DNA from: Shinella sumterensis
Lineage (GTDB): Bacteria; Pseudomonadota; Alphaproteobacteria; Rhizobiales; Rhizobiaceae
Assembly (NCBI RefSeq): GCF_004514425.2
Contig: NZ_MYFN02000002.1
Coordinates: forward strand, 349,320 to 413,319
DNA length: 64,000 bases
Direction: 5' to 3'
The notes under the pieces were generated by a model. It saw nothing but the letters and a program-made list of their open reading frames with translations. It was not told where the DNA came from and did no database searches. A program made the translations under genes and the position numbers. Of this stretch, positions 17,030 through 26,323 are shown piece by piece. Position 1 is the first letter of the stretch. Every line of letters begins with the position of its first letter.

Positions 17030-20000
17030 AGAAGTTCAACCTTTCGGACTGGGCGCTCGATCATGCGTCGCTTGTCTGGTATTTCATGATCGTCTTCGCG
17101 CTGCTCGGCTTCTTCACCTACCAGAATCTCGGGCGTGAGGAGGATCCGTCCTTCGTCATCAAGACCATGACGGTCAGCGCCGCCTGGCCGGGCGCCTCCG
17201 TCGAGGAGACGACGCGGCAGGTGACGGAGCGCATCGAGCGCAAGCTGGAGGAGCTGGAATCGCTCGATTTCACACGCAGCGTGACGACGCCCGGCCAGAC
17301 GCTGGTCTTCGTCAACCTGAAGCCGACGACGCGCGCCCGCGACGTGGCGCCGACGTGGCAGACCGTCCGCAACATGATCAACGATATCAGGGGGGAATTT
17401 CCCTCCGGTGTCGTCGGCCCCGCCTTCAACGACCGCTTCGGCGATGTGTTCGGCAATATCTATGCCTTCACCGCCGATGGCCTGACCCAGCGCCAGCTGC
17501 GCGATTATGTCGAGGATGCCCGCAGGCGCGTGCTGACGGTGCCGAATATCGGCAAGGTCGATCTCATCGGTGCGCAGGATGAGGTCATCTATCTCGAATT
17601 CTCCACGCGCCAGCTTGCCGCGCTCGGCATTTCCACCCAGCAGGTCGTCTCGACGCTGCAGGCGCAGAACGCAATCGCACCATCCGGCGTGGTGCAGGGC
17701 GGCGGGGAACGTGTCAGCGTGCGCGTCGGCGGGCAGTTCAGTTCGGAGGACAGCCTCCGCGAGGTCAATCTGCGCGTCAATAACCGCTTCTTCCGGCTGA
17801 GCGACATCGCCACCATCACGCGGGGTTACGAAGACCCGCCGTCCGCACTGTTCCGGTTCAACGGCCAACCGGCGATCGGCCTGGCGATCGGCATGAAGCA
17901 GGGCTCGAACCTGCTGGAATTCGGCGCGGCGGTCGAGAAAAAGATCGAGACGCTGTCTGAGGAGCTGCCCGTCGGCGTCGACGTGCATCTCGTCTCCGAC
18001 CAGCCGAAGGTCGTCGAGGAAGCGGTGTCGGGCTTCACGCGTGCGCTGTTCGAGGCGGTGGCCATCGTCCTCATCGTCAGTTTCGTGAGCCTCGGCCTGC
18101 GGGCGGGCCTCGTCGTGGCGCTCTCCATACCGCTGACGCTCGGCATCACCTTCGTCTTCATGTATTATGACGGCATATCGCTCCAGCGCGTTTCGCTCGG
18201 CGCACTCATCATCGCGCTCGGGCTTCTCGTCGACGATGCCATGATCGCGGTGGAAATGATGGTGGCGCGGCTGGAGGCGGGGGATACGCTGCGCAAGGCG
18301 GCGACCTATGTCTATACATCCACCGCCTTCCCGATGCTAACAGGCACGCTGGTGACCGTGGCGGGCTTCATCCCGATCGGCCTCAACAACAGTGCTGCCG
18401 GCGAATTCACCTTCTCGCTGTTCGTCGTCATCGCGATCTCGCTTGTCGTGTCATGGGTCGTGGCGGTCGTGTTCACGCCGCTGCTCGGCGTGACGATCCT
18501 GCCCAAGAGCATGAAGCAGCATCACGACCAGAAGGGCTGGTTCGGACGCATCTTCGCCCGTATCCTCGATGTCTGCATGCGCTGGAAATGGACCACGATC
18601 GTCGCGACCATCGCCGTCTTCGCCGTCTCCGTCTTCGGCATGGGCTTCGTGCAGCAACAGTTCTTCCCGTCGTCCGACCGCCCGGAACTCGTCATCGACT
18701 GGGCGCTGCCGCAGAACGCCTCGATTGCCGAAACGAACGCACAGATCGCCAAGCTCGAAGAGGAAAAGCTCAAGGGCAATCCCGATATCGAGCGCTGGTC
18801 TTCCTATGTGGGCGAGGGCGCGGTGCGCTTCCTCCTTTCCTTCGACGTGCAGCCCCCGTCGCCGGCCTTCGGCCAGACGGTCATCGTCACCAAGGACCTC
18901 GAAGCGCGCGACAGGGTCAAGGCGGATCTCGATGCCTATCTGCGCACGACTTTTGTCGGCACGGATGCGCTCGTGAAGCTGCTCGACATCGGCCCGCCGG
19001 TCGGCCGTCCGGTCCAGTACCGTGTCAGCGGTCCCGACATCCAGGAAGTGCGCAAGCAGGCGCTGGCCTTCGGCGAGATTCTCGGCCGTAACGACCGGCT
19101 GGGCGATATCGTCTATGACTGGAACGAGCCCGCCCGCGTCGTGAAGGTCGATGTCCTCCAGGACAAGGCGCGCCAGCTCGGCGTGACCTCGCAGGATATC
19201 GCGTCTGCGCTCAACGGCGTCGTCGGCGGCACCACGGTTACGCAGATCCGCGACGACACCTACCTGATCGACGTCATCGGCCGGGCGAAGGCCGGCGAGC
19301 GCCAGTCCATCGAGACGCTGCGCCAGTTGCAGCTGCCGACGGCCAACGGAACCTCCGTGCCGCTCGCCGCCGTCGCCAACTTCCGCTACGAGATGGAGCA
19401 GCCGGTAGTGTGGCGCCGCTCTCGCCAGCCCACCATCACGGTCAAGGCCAGCGTGACCGGCGGCGTGCAGCCTGCCACCATCGTTTCCCAGATGGAAAAG
19501 CAGGTCGATGCCTTCCGCGCCGAGCTGCCCTCCGGCTATGACATCGCCGTCGGTGGTGCCGTTGAAGAAAGCGCCAACAGCCAGGCGCCCATCGTTGCCG
19601 TCGTCCCGCTCATGCTCTTTGCCATGGCGACGATCCTGATGCTGCAGTTGCAGAGCTTCTCGCGGCTGTTCCTGGTCTTCGCGGTGGCGCCGCTGGCGCT
19701 TATCGGCGTGGTCATCGCACTGCTCGGCAGCGGGGCGCCTCTCGGCTTCGTCGCCATCCTCGGCGTGCTGGCGCTGATCGGCATCCTCATCCGCAACTCG
19801 GTGATCCTCGTGGTGCAGATCGAGCATCTGCGGCTGGAGGGCAAACATGCCTGGGACGCGGTGCGGGAGGCGACGGAACACCGCATGCGTCCGATCATGC
19901 TGACGGCGGCGGCCGCCAGCCTTGCGCTCATTCCGATCTCGCGGGAGGTGTTCTGGGGGCCGATGGCTTACGCCATGATGGGCGGCATTATCGTCGGTAC

Positions 20001-20109
20001 GGTGCTGACGCTGCTCTTCCTGCCGGCGCTTTATATCGCCTGGTTCCGCATCAAGCCGGAAGACAAGGACGAGGCGACGCCGGGGCCCGAACCCGTCGCC
20101 GCCGCCTGA
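17026..20109 (+). CDS. RND efflux transporter permease
   Basis: A 1027-residue inner-membrane proton antiporter of the HAE1-like class. Features by position: N-terminal span, first periplasmic loop with GREEDPSFVIKTMTV and SVEETTRQVTERIE, transmembrane segments with the proton-relay pair in LLVDDAMIAVEMM, a second loop with FFPSSDRPELVIDWALPQ, and a C-terminal membrane half ending TVLTLLFLPALYIAWFRIKP. Length is typical (1000-1050). It forms the last gene of the adaptor 1-adaptor 2-permease operon. No outer-membrane gene is in the operon. Substrates are unknown. Confidence 0.93.
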   Translation: MKKFNLSDWALDHASLVWYFMIVFALLGFFTYQNLGREEDPSFVIKTMTVSAAWPGASVEETTRQVTERIERKLEELESLDFTRSVTTPGQTLVFVNLKPTTRARDVAPTWQTVRNMINDIRGEFPSGVVGPAFNDRFGDVFGNIYAFTADGLTQRQLRDYVEDARRRVLTVPNIGKVDLIGAQDEVIYLEFSTRQLAALGISTQQVVSTLQAQNAIAPSGVVQGGGERVSVRVGGQFSSEDSLREVNLRVNNRFFRLSDIATITRGYEDPPSALFRFNGQPAIGLAIGMKQGSNLLEFGAAVEKKIETLSEELPVGVDVHLVSDQPKVVEEAVSGFTRALFEAVAIVLIVSFVSLGLRAGLVVALSIPLTLGITFVFMYYDGISLQRVSLGALIIALGLLVDDAMIAVEMMVARLEAGDTLRKAATYVYTSTAFPMLTGTLVTVAGFIPIGLNNSAAGEFTFSLFVVIAISLVVSWVVAVVFTPLLGVTILPKSMKQHHDQKGWFGRIFARILDVCMRWKWTTIVATIAVFAVSVFGMGFVQQQFFPSSDRPELVIDWALPQNASIAETNAQIAKLEEEKLKGNPDIERWSSYVGEGAVRFLLSFDVQPPSPAFGQTVIVTKDLEARDRVKADLDAYLRTTFVGTDALVKLLDIGPPVGRPVQYRVSGPDIQEVRKQALAFGEILGRNDRLGDIVYDWNEPARVVKVDVLQDKARQLGVTSQDIASALNGVVGGTTVTQIRDDTYLIDVIGRAKAGERQSIETLRQLQLPTANGTSVPLAAVANFRYEMEQPVVWRRSRQPTITVKASVTGGVQPATIVSQMEKQVDAFRAELPSGYDIAVGGAVEESANSQAPIVAVVPLMLFAMATILMLQLQSFSRLFLVFAVAPLALIGVVIALLGSGAPLGFVAILGVLALIGILIRNSVILVVQIEHLRLEGKHAWDAVREATEHRMRPIMLTAAAASLALIPISREVFWGPMAYAMMGGIIVGTVLTLLFLPALYIAWFRIKPEDKDEATPGPEPVAAA

Positions 20110-20119
20110 CGCAACCTGC

Positions 20120-20148
20120 AAATGACCTCGCCGAAAGCGAGGTCATTT
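20120..20148. terminator. hairpin between converging genes
   Basis: A perfect 12-bp stem (AAATGACCTCGC / GCGAGGTCATTT, loop CGAAA) lies 10 nt after the RND permease stop. Its right arm covers the stop codon of the minus-strand cysQ-like gene. The T tract is short. Confidence 0.7.
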
Positions 20149-20970
20149 CGTTTCGGGTGACGGGGCCGTGTTCCAGTCGGCTCGCGCGGCGATGAAGTCC
20201 GGATTGGCGAAGTCGCTGTCGTGCTTCTGGTTGCGCTTGCCATAGACAAGCGGCTCGCCGTCCAGCGTGCGCGTGCCGCCGCCGGCGGCGCGCAGCACGG
20301 CGTCGCCCGCCGCCGTATCCCATTCCATGGTGCGGCTGAAGCGCGGATAGACGTCCGCCACGCCCTCCGCTACCAGGCAGAACTTCAGCGAAGAGCCGAT
20401 GGCCGTGCAGGCATCGATGCCGTGATCGTCGAGAAAGCGGGCGGTCTGCGGCGTGTCATGCGATCGGCTGGCGACGGCGGTGATTGCCGCGCCATGCTTG
20501 CGGCAGCCGATGGCCTGTCGTTCGGCGATCGTCCGGCCGCCCGTCACCGTGAAGCGTTCCGCCCGGTTATCCACCGCCACGAAGCCGGAGGAAAGCGCTG
20601 GCGCGAAGACGATGCCGGCAATCGGCGCGCCGTTTTCGATGAGAGCGATGTTGACGGTGAATTCGCTGCGGCCCGCCACGAATTCCTTGGTTCCGTCGAG
20701 CGGATCGACAAGGAAGAACCGGCCGCCTGAAATGTCCGGCACGATCCCCGCGGCGACGGCCTCTTCGGCGACGACGGGTATGGCGGGGAAATGCCGGCGC
20801 AGCGCCGCAAGGATCACCTGCTCTGCCTCTTCGTCCGCTTCCGTCACGGGGGAACTGTCGGGCTTGTGCCGGATATGGGCGCCCGCATCGTGGACAACCA
20901 TGATGGCGCGGCCGGCGGCGAGCGCCGCGGTCTCCAGCACCTGTTTCAGCTCTGCAAGGTCCGTGTGCAT
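20143..20970 (-). CDS. cysQ: 3'(2'),5'-bisphosphate nucleotidase CysQ
   Basis: A 275-residue metal-dependent phosphatase of the inositol monophosphatase superfamily. CysQ removes the 3' phosphate from PAP/PAPS in the cytoplasm, relieving sulfonation by-products. Motifs: PVTEADEEAEQVI, VVAEEAV, the metal site LVDPLDGTKEFVAGRSEFTV, IGSSLKFCLVAEG and MEWDTAAGDAVLRAAGG. The order and FVAGRSEFTVNIALI fit CysQ better than SuhB. No good ribosome-binding site precedes the MHTDLAEL start, so the start is less sure. It diverges from soxB. Confidence 0.88.
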   Translation of the reverse strand: MHTDLAELKQVLETAALAAGRAIMVVHDAGAHIRHKPDSSPVTEADEEAEQVILAALRRHFPAIPVVAEEAVAAGIVPDISGGRFFLVDPLDGTKEFVAGRSEFTVNIALIENGAPIAGIVFAPALSSGFVAVDNRAERFTVTGGRTIAERQAIGCRKHGAAITAVASRSHDTPQTARFLDDHGIDACTAIGSSLKFCLVAEGVADVYPRFSRTMEWDTAAGDAVLRAAGGGTRTLDGEPLVYGKRNQKHDSDFANPDFIAARADWNTAPSPETK

Positions 20971-21129
20971 GATGGAATGGCTTAATCCCGGCGCGCTCCG
21001 AAAGCAAATGCCAAGACATCGCCGGCTGCGGGTGTGGAAAGATCGGCGCTGCGGGCAGGGTGCGGCGATCTCCCGTCTTGCCGTTTGCGCGCCATGTGCG
21101 AAGGTGGCGCATCTCATATGGGACATCGC

Positions 21130-22380
21130 ATGCGCTACTCCGCCCTTTCGATCTTCAGGCAAGCCTTCGCCGGCAATCTTGGCTGGAAACCCGCCTGGCG
21201 GGAGCCGGACCCGAAGCCGCATTATGACGTGATCATCGTGGGCGGCGGCGGCCACGGCCTTGCGACGGCCTACTACCTCGCAAAGGAATTCGGCCTGCGC
21301 AACGTCGCCGTCATCGAGAAGGGCTATCTCGGCTCGGGCAATGTCGGGCGTAACACGACGATCGTTCGCTCCAACTACATGCTTCCCGGCAACGAGCCGT
21401 TCTACGAGTTCTCGCTGAAACTGTGGGAAGGTCTGGAGCAGGACCTCAACTACAATGTGATGTTCTCGCAGCGCGGCATCATCAACCTCTATCACAATGA
21501 CGGCCAGCGCGATCAGTACATCCGCCGCGGCAATGCCATGATGATGGAAGGCGTGGCGGCCGAGCTTCTCGATCGCGACACGCTGAAGAAGATGCTGCCC
21601 TTCCTCAACTTCGATCATGCGCGCTTCCCCATCATGGGCGGCCTCCTTCAGCGTCGCGCCGGCACGGCGCGACATGACGCGGTCGCCTGGGGCTTTGCGC
21701 GCGGTGCCGACCGGCATGGTGTCGATCTCATCCAGAACTGCGAGGTGACGGGGATCCGTCGGGAAAATGGCGTGGTCACGGGCGTCGAGACGACGAAGGG
21801 CTTCATCGGCTGCAACAAGCTGGCGCTGGCGGCTGCCGGCAATTCGTCGCGCGTCGCCGAAATGGCGGGGCTGAAGCTGCCGCTGGAAAGCCATGTGCTG
21901 CAGGCCTTCGTGACGGAGGGGCTGAAGCCCTGCATCGACCATGTCATCACCTACGGCGCGGGGCATTTCTACATTTCGCAGTCCGACAAGGGCGGGCTGG
22001 TGTTCGGCGCGGAAATCGACGGTTACTCCTCCTATGCGCAGCGCGGCAATCTCGCGACGGCCGAGCATGTGATGGAGGAGGGGGTGACGATGATCCCCGG
22101 CCTTTCGCGCGTGCGGGTGCTGCGCTCCTGGGGCGGCGTCATGGACATGTCGATGGACGGCTCGCCGATCATAGACCGTACGTCGATCGACAACCTCTAT
22201 CTCAACTGCGGCTGGTGCTACGGCGGCTTCAAGGCGACGCCGGCCTCGGGCTTCTGCTTCGCGCACCTGATCGCCAAGGGCGAGAGCCACCATGTGGCGC
22301 GCGCGTTGCGGCTCGATCGCTTCGAGCGCGGCTTCCCCATCGACGAGGCGGGTGCCGGCACCCAGCCCAACCTGCATTGA
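21130..22380 (+). CDS. soxB: sarcosine oxidase subunit beta
   Basis: The 416-residue flavin subunit of heterotetrameric sarcosine oxidase, which oxidises sarcosine to glycine, passing the methyl to tetrahydrofolate and electrons to oxygen. The N-terminal FAD loop is VIIVGGGGHGLATAYYLAK. ARHDAVAWGFARGAD carries the histidine that binds FMN covalently in this family. GGVMDMSMDGSPIIDRT and CGWCYGGFKATPASG are the substrate/FAD closing motifs. Length matches SoxB (405-417). The start MRYSALSIF follows GGGAC; an ATG four codons upstream is possible. It is the first gene of soxBDAG. Confidence 0.95.
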   Translation: MRYSALSIFRQAFAGNLGWKPAWREPDPKPHYDVIIVGGGGHGLATAYYLAKEFGLRNVAVIEKGYLGSGNVGRNTTIVRSNYMLPGNEPFYEFSLKLWEGLEQDLNYNVMFSQRGIINLYHNDGQRDQYIRRGNAMMMEGVAAELLDRDTLKKMLPFLNFDHARFPIMGGLLQRRAGTARHDAVAWGFARGADRHGVDLIQNCEVTGIRRENGVVTGVETTKGFIGCNKLALAAAGNSSRVAEMAGLKLPLESHVLQAFVTEGLKPCIDHVITYGAGHFYISQSDKGGLVFGAEIDGYSSYAQRGNLATAEHVMEEGVTMIPGLSRVRVLRSWGGVMDMSMDGSPIIDRTSIDNLYLNCGWCYGGFKATPASGFCFAHLIAKGESHHVARALRLDRFERGFPIDEAGAGTQPNLH

Positions 22381-22387
22381 GCGCGCC

Positions 22388-22657
22388 ATGGCCAGCCTGA
22401 TTTCCTGCCCGCATTGCGGCACGCGCCCCAAGGAAGAATTCGCGATCCGAGGCGACGCCACGCCCCTCCGCCCGTCGTCCATGGCATCCGACGAAGCATG
22501 GCACGACTATGTGCATTTGCGGACCAACCCGCGCGGCCGCGTGCGGGAACACTGGCAGCACGTCGCCGGATGCCGGCGCTGGCTCGTCGTGGAGCGCGAC
22601 AATCTCAGCCATGCCGTCTTTTCCGTGACCGATGCCGCGACGGAGGTTGACCGATGA
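22388..22657 (+). CDS. soxD: sarcosine oxidase subunit delta
   Basis: An 89-residue zinc-binding subunit of the heterotetramer. The zinc ligands are visible as CPHC near the N-terminus (residues 7-10) and a late HVAGCRRW. DYVHLRTNPRGRVREHWQH is the typical family stretch. It begins 7 nt after soxB and overlaps soxA by four bases (ATGA), consistent with equal production of the complex. Confidence 0.93.
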   Translation: MASLISCPHCGTRPKEEFAIRGDATPLRPSSMASDEAWHDYVHLRTNPRGRVREHWQHVAGCRRWLVVERDNLSHAVFSVTDAATEVDR

Positions 22658-25611
22658 CCGCGTATCGCCTTCCGGCCGGCGGCCTGATCGACCGCAGCCA
22701 CACGCTTGCCTTCTCCTTCGACGGCAAGAGCCTGTCCGGCCATGCCGGCGATACGCTCGCCTCGGCGCTTCTGGCCAACGACCGGCTGCTCGTCGGCCGC
22801 AGCTTCAAGTATCACCGCCCGCGCGGCATCGTGACGGCCGGCCCCTCCGAGCCGAATGCGCTGGTCACGGTCGGCAGCGGCGTGCGCCGGGATCCCAACA
22901 CGAAGGCGACGGTTGCCGAACTCTATGACGGCCTCGTCGCCACCAGCCAGAACCGCTGGCCGAGCCTCGCCTTCGATATCGGCGCGGTCAACGGCCTGAT
23001 GGCGCGCTTCCTGTCGGCCGGCTTCTACTACAAGACCTTCATGTGGCCGGCGGCCTTCTGGGAAAAGGTCTACGAGCCGCTTATCCGGCGCGCCGCCGGG
23101 CTTGGCCGTACCGATCTTTCACCCGATCCCGATTCCTACGAGAAGAGCTGGGCGCATTGCGATCTGCTGGTGGTCGGCTCCGGGCCGGCAGGTCTTGCCG
23201 CCGCTCTGGTCGCGGCGCGATCCGGCCTGCGTGTCATCCTCGCCGAGCAGGATTTCGCTCTCGGCGGCACGCTGCTTTCCGAGACGACGCGGCTCGACGG
23301 CGAGGCGCCCTATATCTTCGCCCGCCGCGTGCTGGACGAATTGCAGAACAGCCCGAATGTCACCTTGCTGCCGCGCACGACGGTTTTCGGCTGGTACGAC
23401 GACAATGTGTTCGGCGCCCTCGAACGGGTGCAGAAACACGGTGCGGCGGTGGATGCGGTGAAGCCCGTCGAACGCCTGTGGCGCATCGTGGCGAAGCACG
23501 CCATCCTGGCCTCGGGCGCGGAGGAACGGCCGCTGGTCTTCGGCGGCAATGACCGGCCGGGCGTGATGACGGCCAGTGCTGCCGCCACCTATGCCAACCG
23601 CTTCGGCGTGGCCGCCGGCAAGGCCGTCGCGATCTTCACCAACGGTGCCTCGGGCTATCGCACCGCACGCGACCTCGCCGCACAAGGCATCGGGATCGCC
23701 GCCCTGATCGACAGCCGGCCGGACGCCGCCGAAGCGGCGCCGGCCGGCGTTCGTCTCATCCGCGGCGGTTCCATCATCGACACGAGAGGCGGTGCGGGCC
23801 TTCGCGGCATCGTCGCGGACCGCGGCGGTTTCGAGGACCTGATTGCCTGTGACGCCGTGGCGATGTCCGGCGGCTGGAGCCCGGTCATCCATCTTGCCTG
23901 CCAGCGCGGCGGCAGGCCCGTGTGGTCGGATGCCTTGCAGGCCTTTCTGGCGCCCGATGTCGGTGCCGGTCTCGTGCCCGCCGGTGCGGCGGCGGGACAG
24001 TACCGCCTGTCGGCCTGTTTCGAGGACGGTGCGCGCAAGGCGGCTGATATCGTCGAAGCGCTCGGACGGCAGGCTGCCGGCTTCCAGGCGCCGGTGGTCG
24101 GCGAGGAACCCGATCCGTCGTTCACGGCGCTCTGGCATGTGCCGGGCGCGAAGTCGAAGGCCTTCGTGGATTTCCAGAACGACGTGCATCTCGGCGATCT
24201 CGGGCTTGCCGTGCGCGAGGGCTTCGGCCATGTCGAACATGCCAAGCGCTACACGACGGGCGGCATGGCGACGGACCAGGGCAAGCTTGGCAACATCAAT
24301 GCCATCGGCATTCTCGCCGCCATGCGCGGCGTTAGTCCCGCGGAGGTCGGCACGACGACGTTCCGCCCGTTCTACACGCCGGTCTCCTTCGGGGCGCTCG
24401 CCGGCACGTCGGTGGGCGGGCACGCCATGCCCGTTCGCCGCTCGCCGCTGCATGGCTGGGCGGCGCGCAACGGCGCTACCTTCATCGAGGCGGGCCTCTG
24501 GTATCGCTCGTCGTGGTTTGCCAAAGGCGAGGAGAAGACATGGCGGGAGAGCGTCGACCGTGAGGTGCGTAGCGTTCGCGAGAATGCCGGTCTCTGCGAT
24601 GTCTCGACGCTCGGCAAGATCGAGGTGTTCGGGCCGGATGCGGCCGAATTCCTCAACCGGCTCTATTGCAATCCGCTGCTCAAACTGCCTGTCGGCAAGG
24701 CCCGCTATGGGCTGATGCTGCGTGAAGACGGCATGGTTTTCGATGACGGCACGGTCAGCAGGCTGGGCGAAGCGCATTTTCTCATCACGACCACGACCGC
24801 CATGGCGGGGGGCGTGCTCTCGCATATGGAGTTCGCGGCGCAGGTGCTGTGGCCGCAGCTGCGCGTGCGTTTCCTCTCCGTCTCCGACCAATGGGCGCAG
24901 ATGTCGATTGCCGGGCCGAAGGCGCGCGTCATCCTTCAGTCCATCGTGGAGGACGACATCTCCCATGCGGCTTTTCCGTTCCTGGCCGCCCGCGAGGTCC
25001 GTCTCAAGGGCAATCTCAAGGGGCGGCTCTTCCGGATCTCCTTTTCCGGCGAACTCGCCTATGAGCTTGCGGTGCCGGCCGGCTACGGCGAGGCGGTGGC
25101 CGACGCGCTGATGCGCGCAGGTCTGCCGCACGGCATGTGCGCCTATGGTGTGGAAGCGCTCAACGTGCTGCGTATCGAGAAGGGCCATGTCACGCACGCC
25201 GAACTCGACGGTCGCGTGACGCCGGACGATGCCGGGCTCGGCCACATGATGGGGACCGGCAAGGCGGATTTCATCGGCAAGCGGCTCTCCAATCGCTTCG
25301 GCCTGACGGCGGCGGACCGGGCGCAGCTCGTCGGCCTCAAGGCGCTGGAGGCGGACCAGGAGATGCGGGCCGGCGCGCATCTGCTGAAGGACGGCGCCAA
25401 GCCCTCGACGATCAACGACCAGGGCTGGGTGAGTTCCGCCTGTTTCTCGCCGACGCTCCGCATGCCCATCGCGCTTGCCTTCCTCAAGTCCGGCCGTGAG
25501 CGCTACGGCGAGAAGATCGTGGTGTGGGACCGGCTGCGCGGTGTCGAGACCATGGCGGAGGTCTGCCATCCGGTCTTCGTCGATCCTGATAACAGCAAGC
25601 TCACGGCATAG
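22654..25611 (+). CDS. soxA: sarcosine oxidase subunit alpha
   Basis: The 985-residue large subunit. Residues of about 15-110 form a 2Fe-2S-ferredoxin-like domain (SFDGKSLSGHAGDTLASALL, FKYHRPRGI). A dinucleotide-binding domain starts at DLLVVGSGPAGLAAALVAAR (about 170-188), and GcvT-like folate-binding domains fill about 600-985 (WRESVDREVRSVRENAGLCD, then VLRIEKGHVTHAELDG). This subunit binds NAD and tetrahydrofolate, so the methyl group leaves as 5,10-methylene-THF. Full length for the family (about 965-1000). Confidence 0.95.
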   Translation: MTAYRLPAGGLIDRSHTLAFSFDGKSLSGHAGDTLASALLANDRLLVGRSFKYHRPRGIVTAGPSEPNALVTVGSGVRRDPNTKATVAELYDGLVATSQNRWPSLAFDIGAVNGLMARFLSAGFYYKTFMWPAAFWEKVYEPLIRRAAGLGRTDLSPDPDSYEKSWAHCDLLVVGSGPAGLAAALVAARSGLRVILAEQDFALGGTLLSETTRLDGEAPYIFARRVLDELQNSPNVTLLPRTTVFGWYDDNVFGALERVQKHGAAVDAVKPVERLWRIVAKHAILASGAEERPLVFGGNDRPGVMTASAAATYANRFGVAAGKAVAIFTNGASGYRTARDLAAQGIGIAALIDSRPDAAEAAPAGVRLIRGGSIIDTRGGAGLRGIVADRGGFEDLIACDAVAMSGGWSPVIHLACQRGGRPVWSDALQAFLAPDVGAGLVPAGAAAGQYRLSACFEDGARKAADIVEALGRQAAGFQAPVVGEEPDPSFTALWHVPGAKSKAFVDFQNDVHLGDLGLAVREGFGHVEHAKRYTTGGMATDQGKLGNINAIGILAAMRGVSPAEVGTTTFRPFYTPVSFGALAGTSVGGHAMPVRRSPLHGWAARNGATFIEAGLWYRSSWFAKGEEKTWRESVDREVRSVRENAGLCDVSTLGKIEVFGPDAAEFLNRLYCNPLLKLPVGKARYGLMLREDGMVFDDGTVSRLGEAHFLITTTTAMAGGVLSHMEFAAQVLWPQLRVRFLSVSDQWAQMSIAGPKARVILQSIVEDDISHAAFPFLAAREVRLKGNLKGRLFRISFSGELAYELAVPAGYGEAVADALMRAGLPHGMCAYGVEALNVLRIEKGHVTHAELDGRVTPDDAGLGHMMGTGKADFIGKRLSNRFGLTAADRAQLVGLKALEADQEMRAGAHLLKDGAKPSTINDQGWVSSACFSPTLRMPIALAFLKSGRERYGEKIVVWDRLRGVETMAEVCHPVFVDPDNSKLTA

Positions 25612-25620
25612 GGGGCAGGC

Positions 25621-26175
25621 ATGGCTTACGACTATCACGCGGTTCATGCTCTGGACGGGACGATCGGGGCGATTGCCGAGCGGCGGGCCAACCACCTGGC
25701 CGTCCACCGTGCGACGGCGATGGCCATGGTGTTGGCCTCGCCGGGCCGGGTGCCCGAGGCGGCCGGCATTCTGGTCGCGAACGGCGACTTCGAGGTCCGG
25801 TTTTCCGGTCCCGGCGAGTGGCTGGTCCTGTCGGAGGTCCATGCGCCCGAAACGCTTGCCGCCGAACTCGGCGTGCGGCTCGGCGATGCGGCTTTCGTCA
25901 TCGACCAGAGCCATGGCCGGGTCGCTCTGACCCTGACCGGGCCGGACGCCGCGCGCATCCTGGCAAACGGCGTCGCGGTCGATCTTCACGCCGACAGCTT
26001 CCCCGTCGGCCGCGCGGCGAACGTTCTGTGCCATCACATTTCGGTCAATCTGGCCCGCACCAGTGCGCAAAGCTTCGATCTCGTCGTCATGCGCAGTTTC
26101 GCCGAGGCGCTGGTGGACGACATCAAGGTCATGGCGCGCAGCCACGATCTGTCGGTCGATTTCGCGACGCGCTGA
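25621..26175 (+). CDS. soxG: sarcosine oxidase subunit gamma
   Basis: A 184-residue subunit of the heterotetrameric oxidase. It has the weakly conserved family pattern with FSGPGEWLVLSE and DQSHGRVALTLTGPDAARILANG, and ends in a segment resembling the GcvT C-terminal fold (SFDLVVMRSFAEALVDDI). It begins 9 nt after soxA. The operon stops here: the purU, folD and glyA genes often linked to sox operons are not present in the window. Confidence 0.9.
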   Translation: MAYDYHAVHALDGTIGAIAERRANHLAVHRATAMAMVLASPGRVPEAAGILVANGDFEVRFSGPGEWLVLSEVHAPETLAAELGVRLGDAAFVIDQSHGRVALTLTGPDAARILANGVAVDLHADSFPVGRAANVLCHHISVNLARTSAQSFDLVVMRSFAEALVDDIKVMARSHDLSVDFATR

Positions 26176-26323
26176 CAGGCTTGCGCGCCGCCCCCCGACA
26201 TTGGAAATCGATAAAGCGACATGAGGTTTCGCAACCCGGGCTTGCCGGGCCGGCGAGGGACAAAATAGGCTGCCTTCACGCACTGCCTCTCGTTCCTTCA
26301 ACCGTCACAAGCCGGAGATTTTC

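Noticed and set aside
23119..26301. 1060-codon minus-strand open frame
   Set aside because: Antisense to soxA and soxG; Arg/His/Ala-rich low-complexity translation with no domain.
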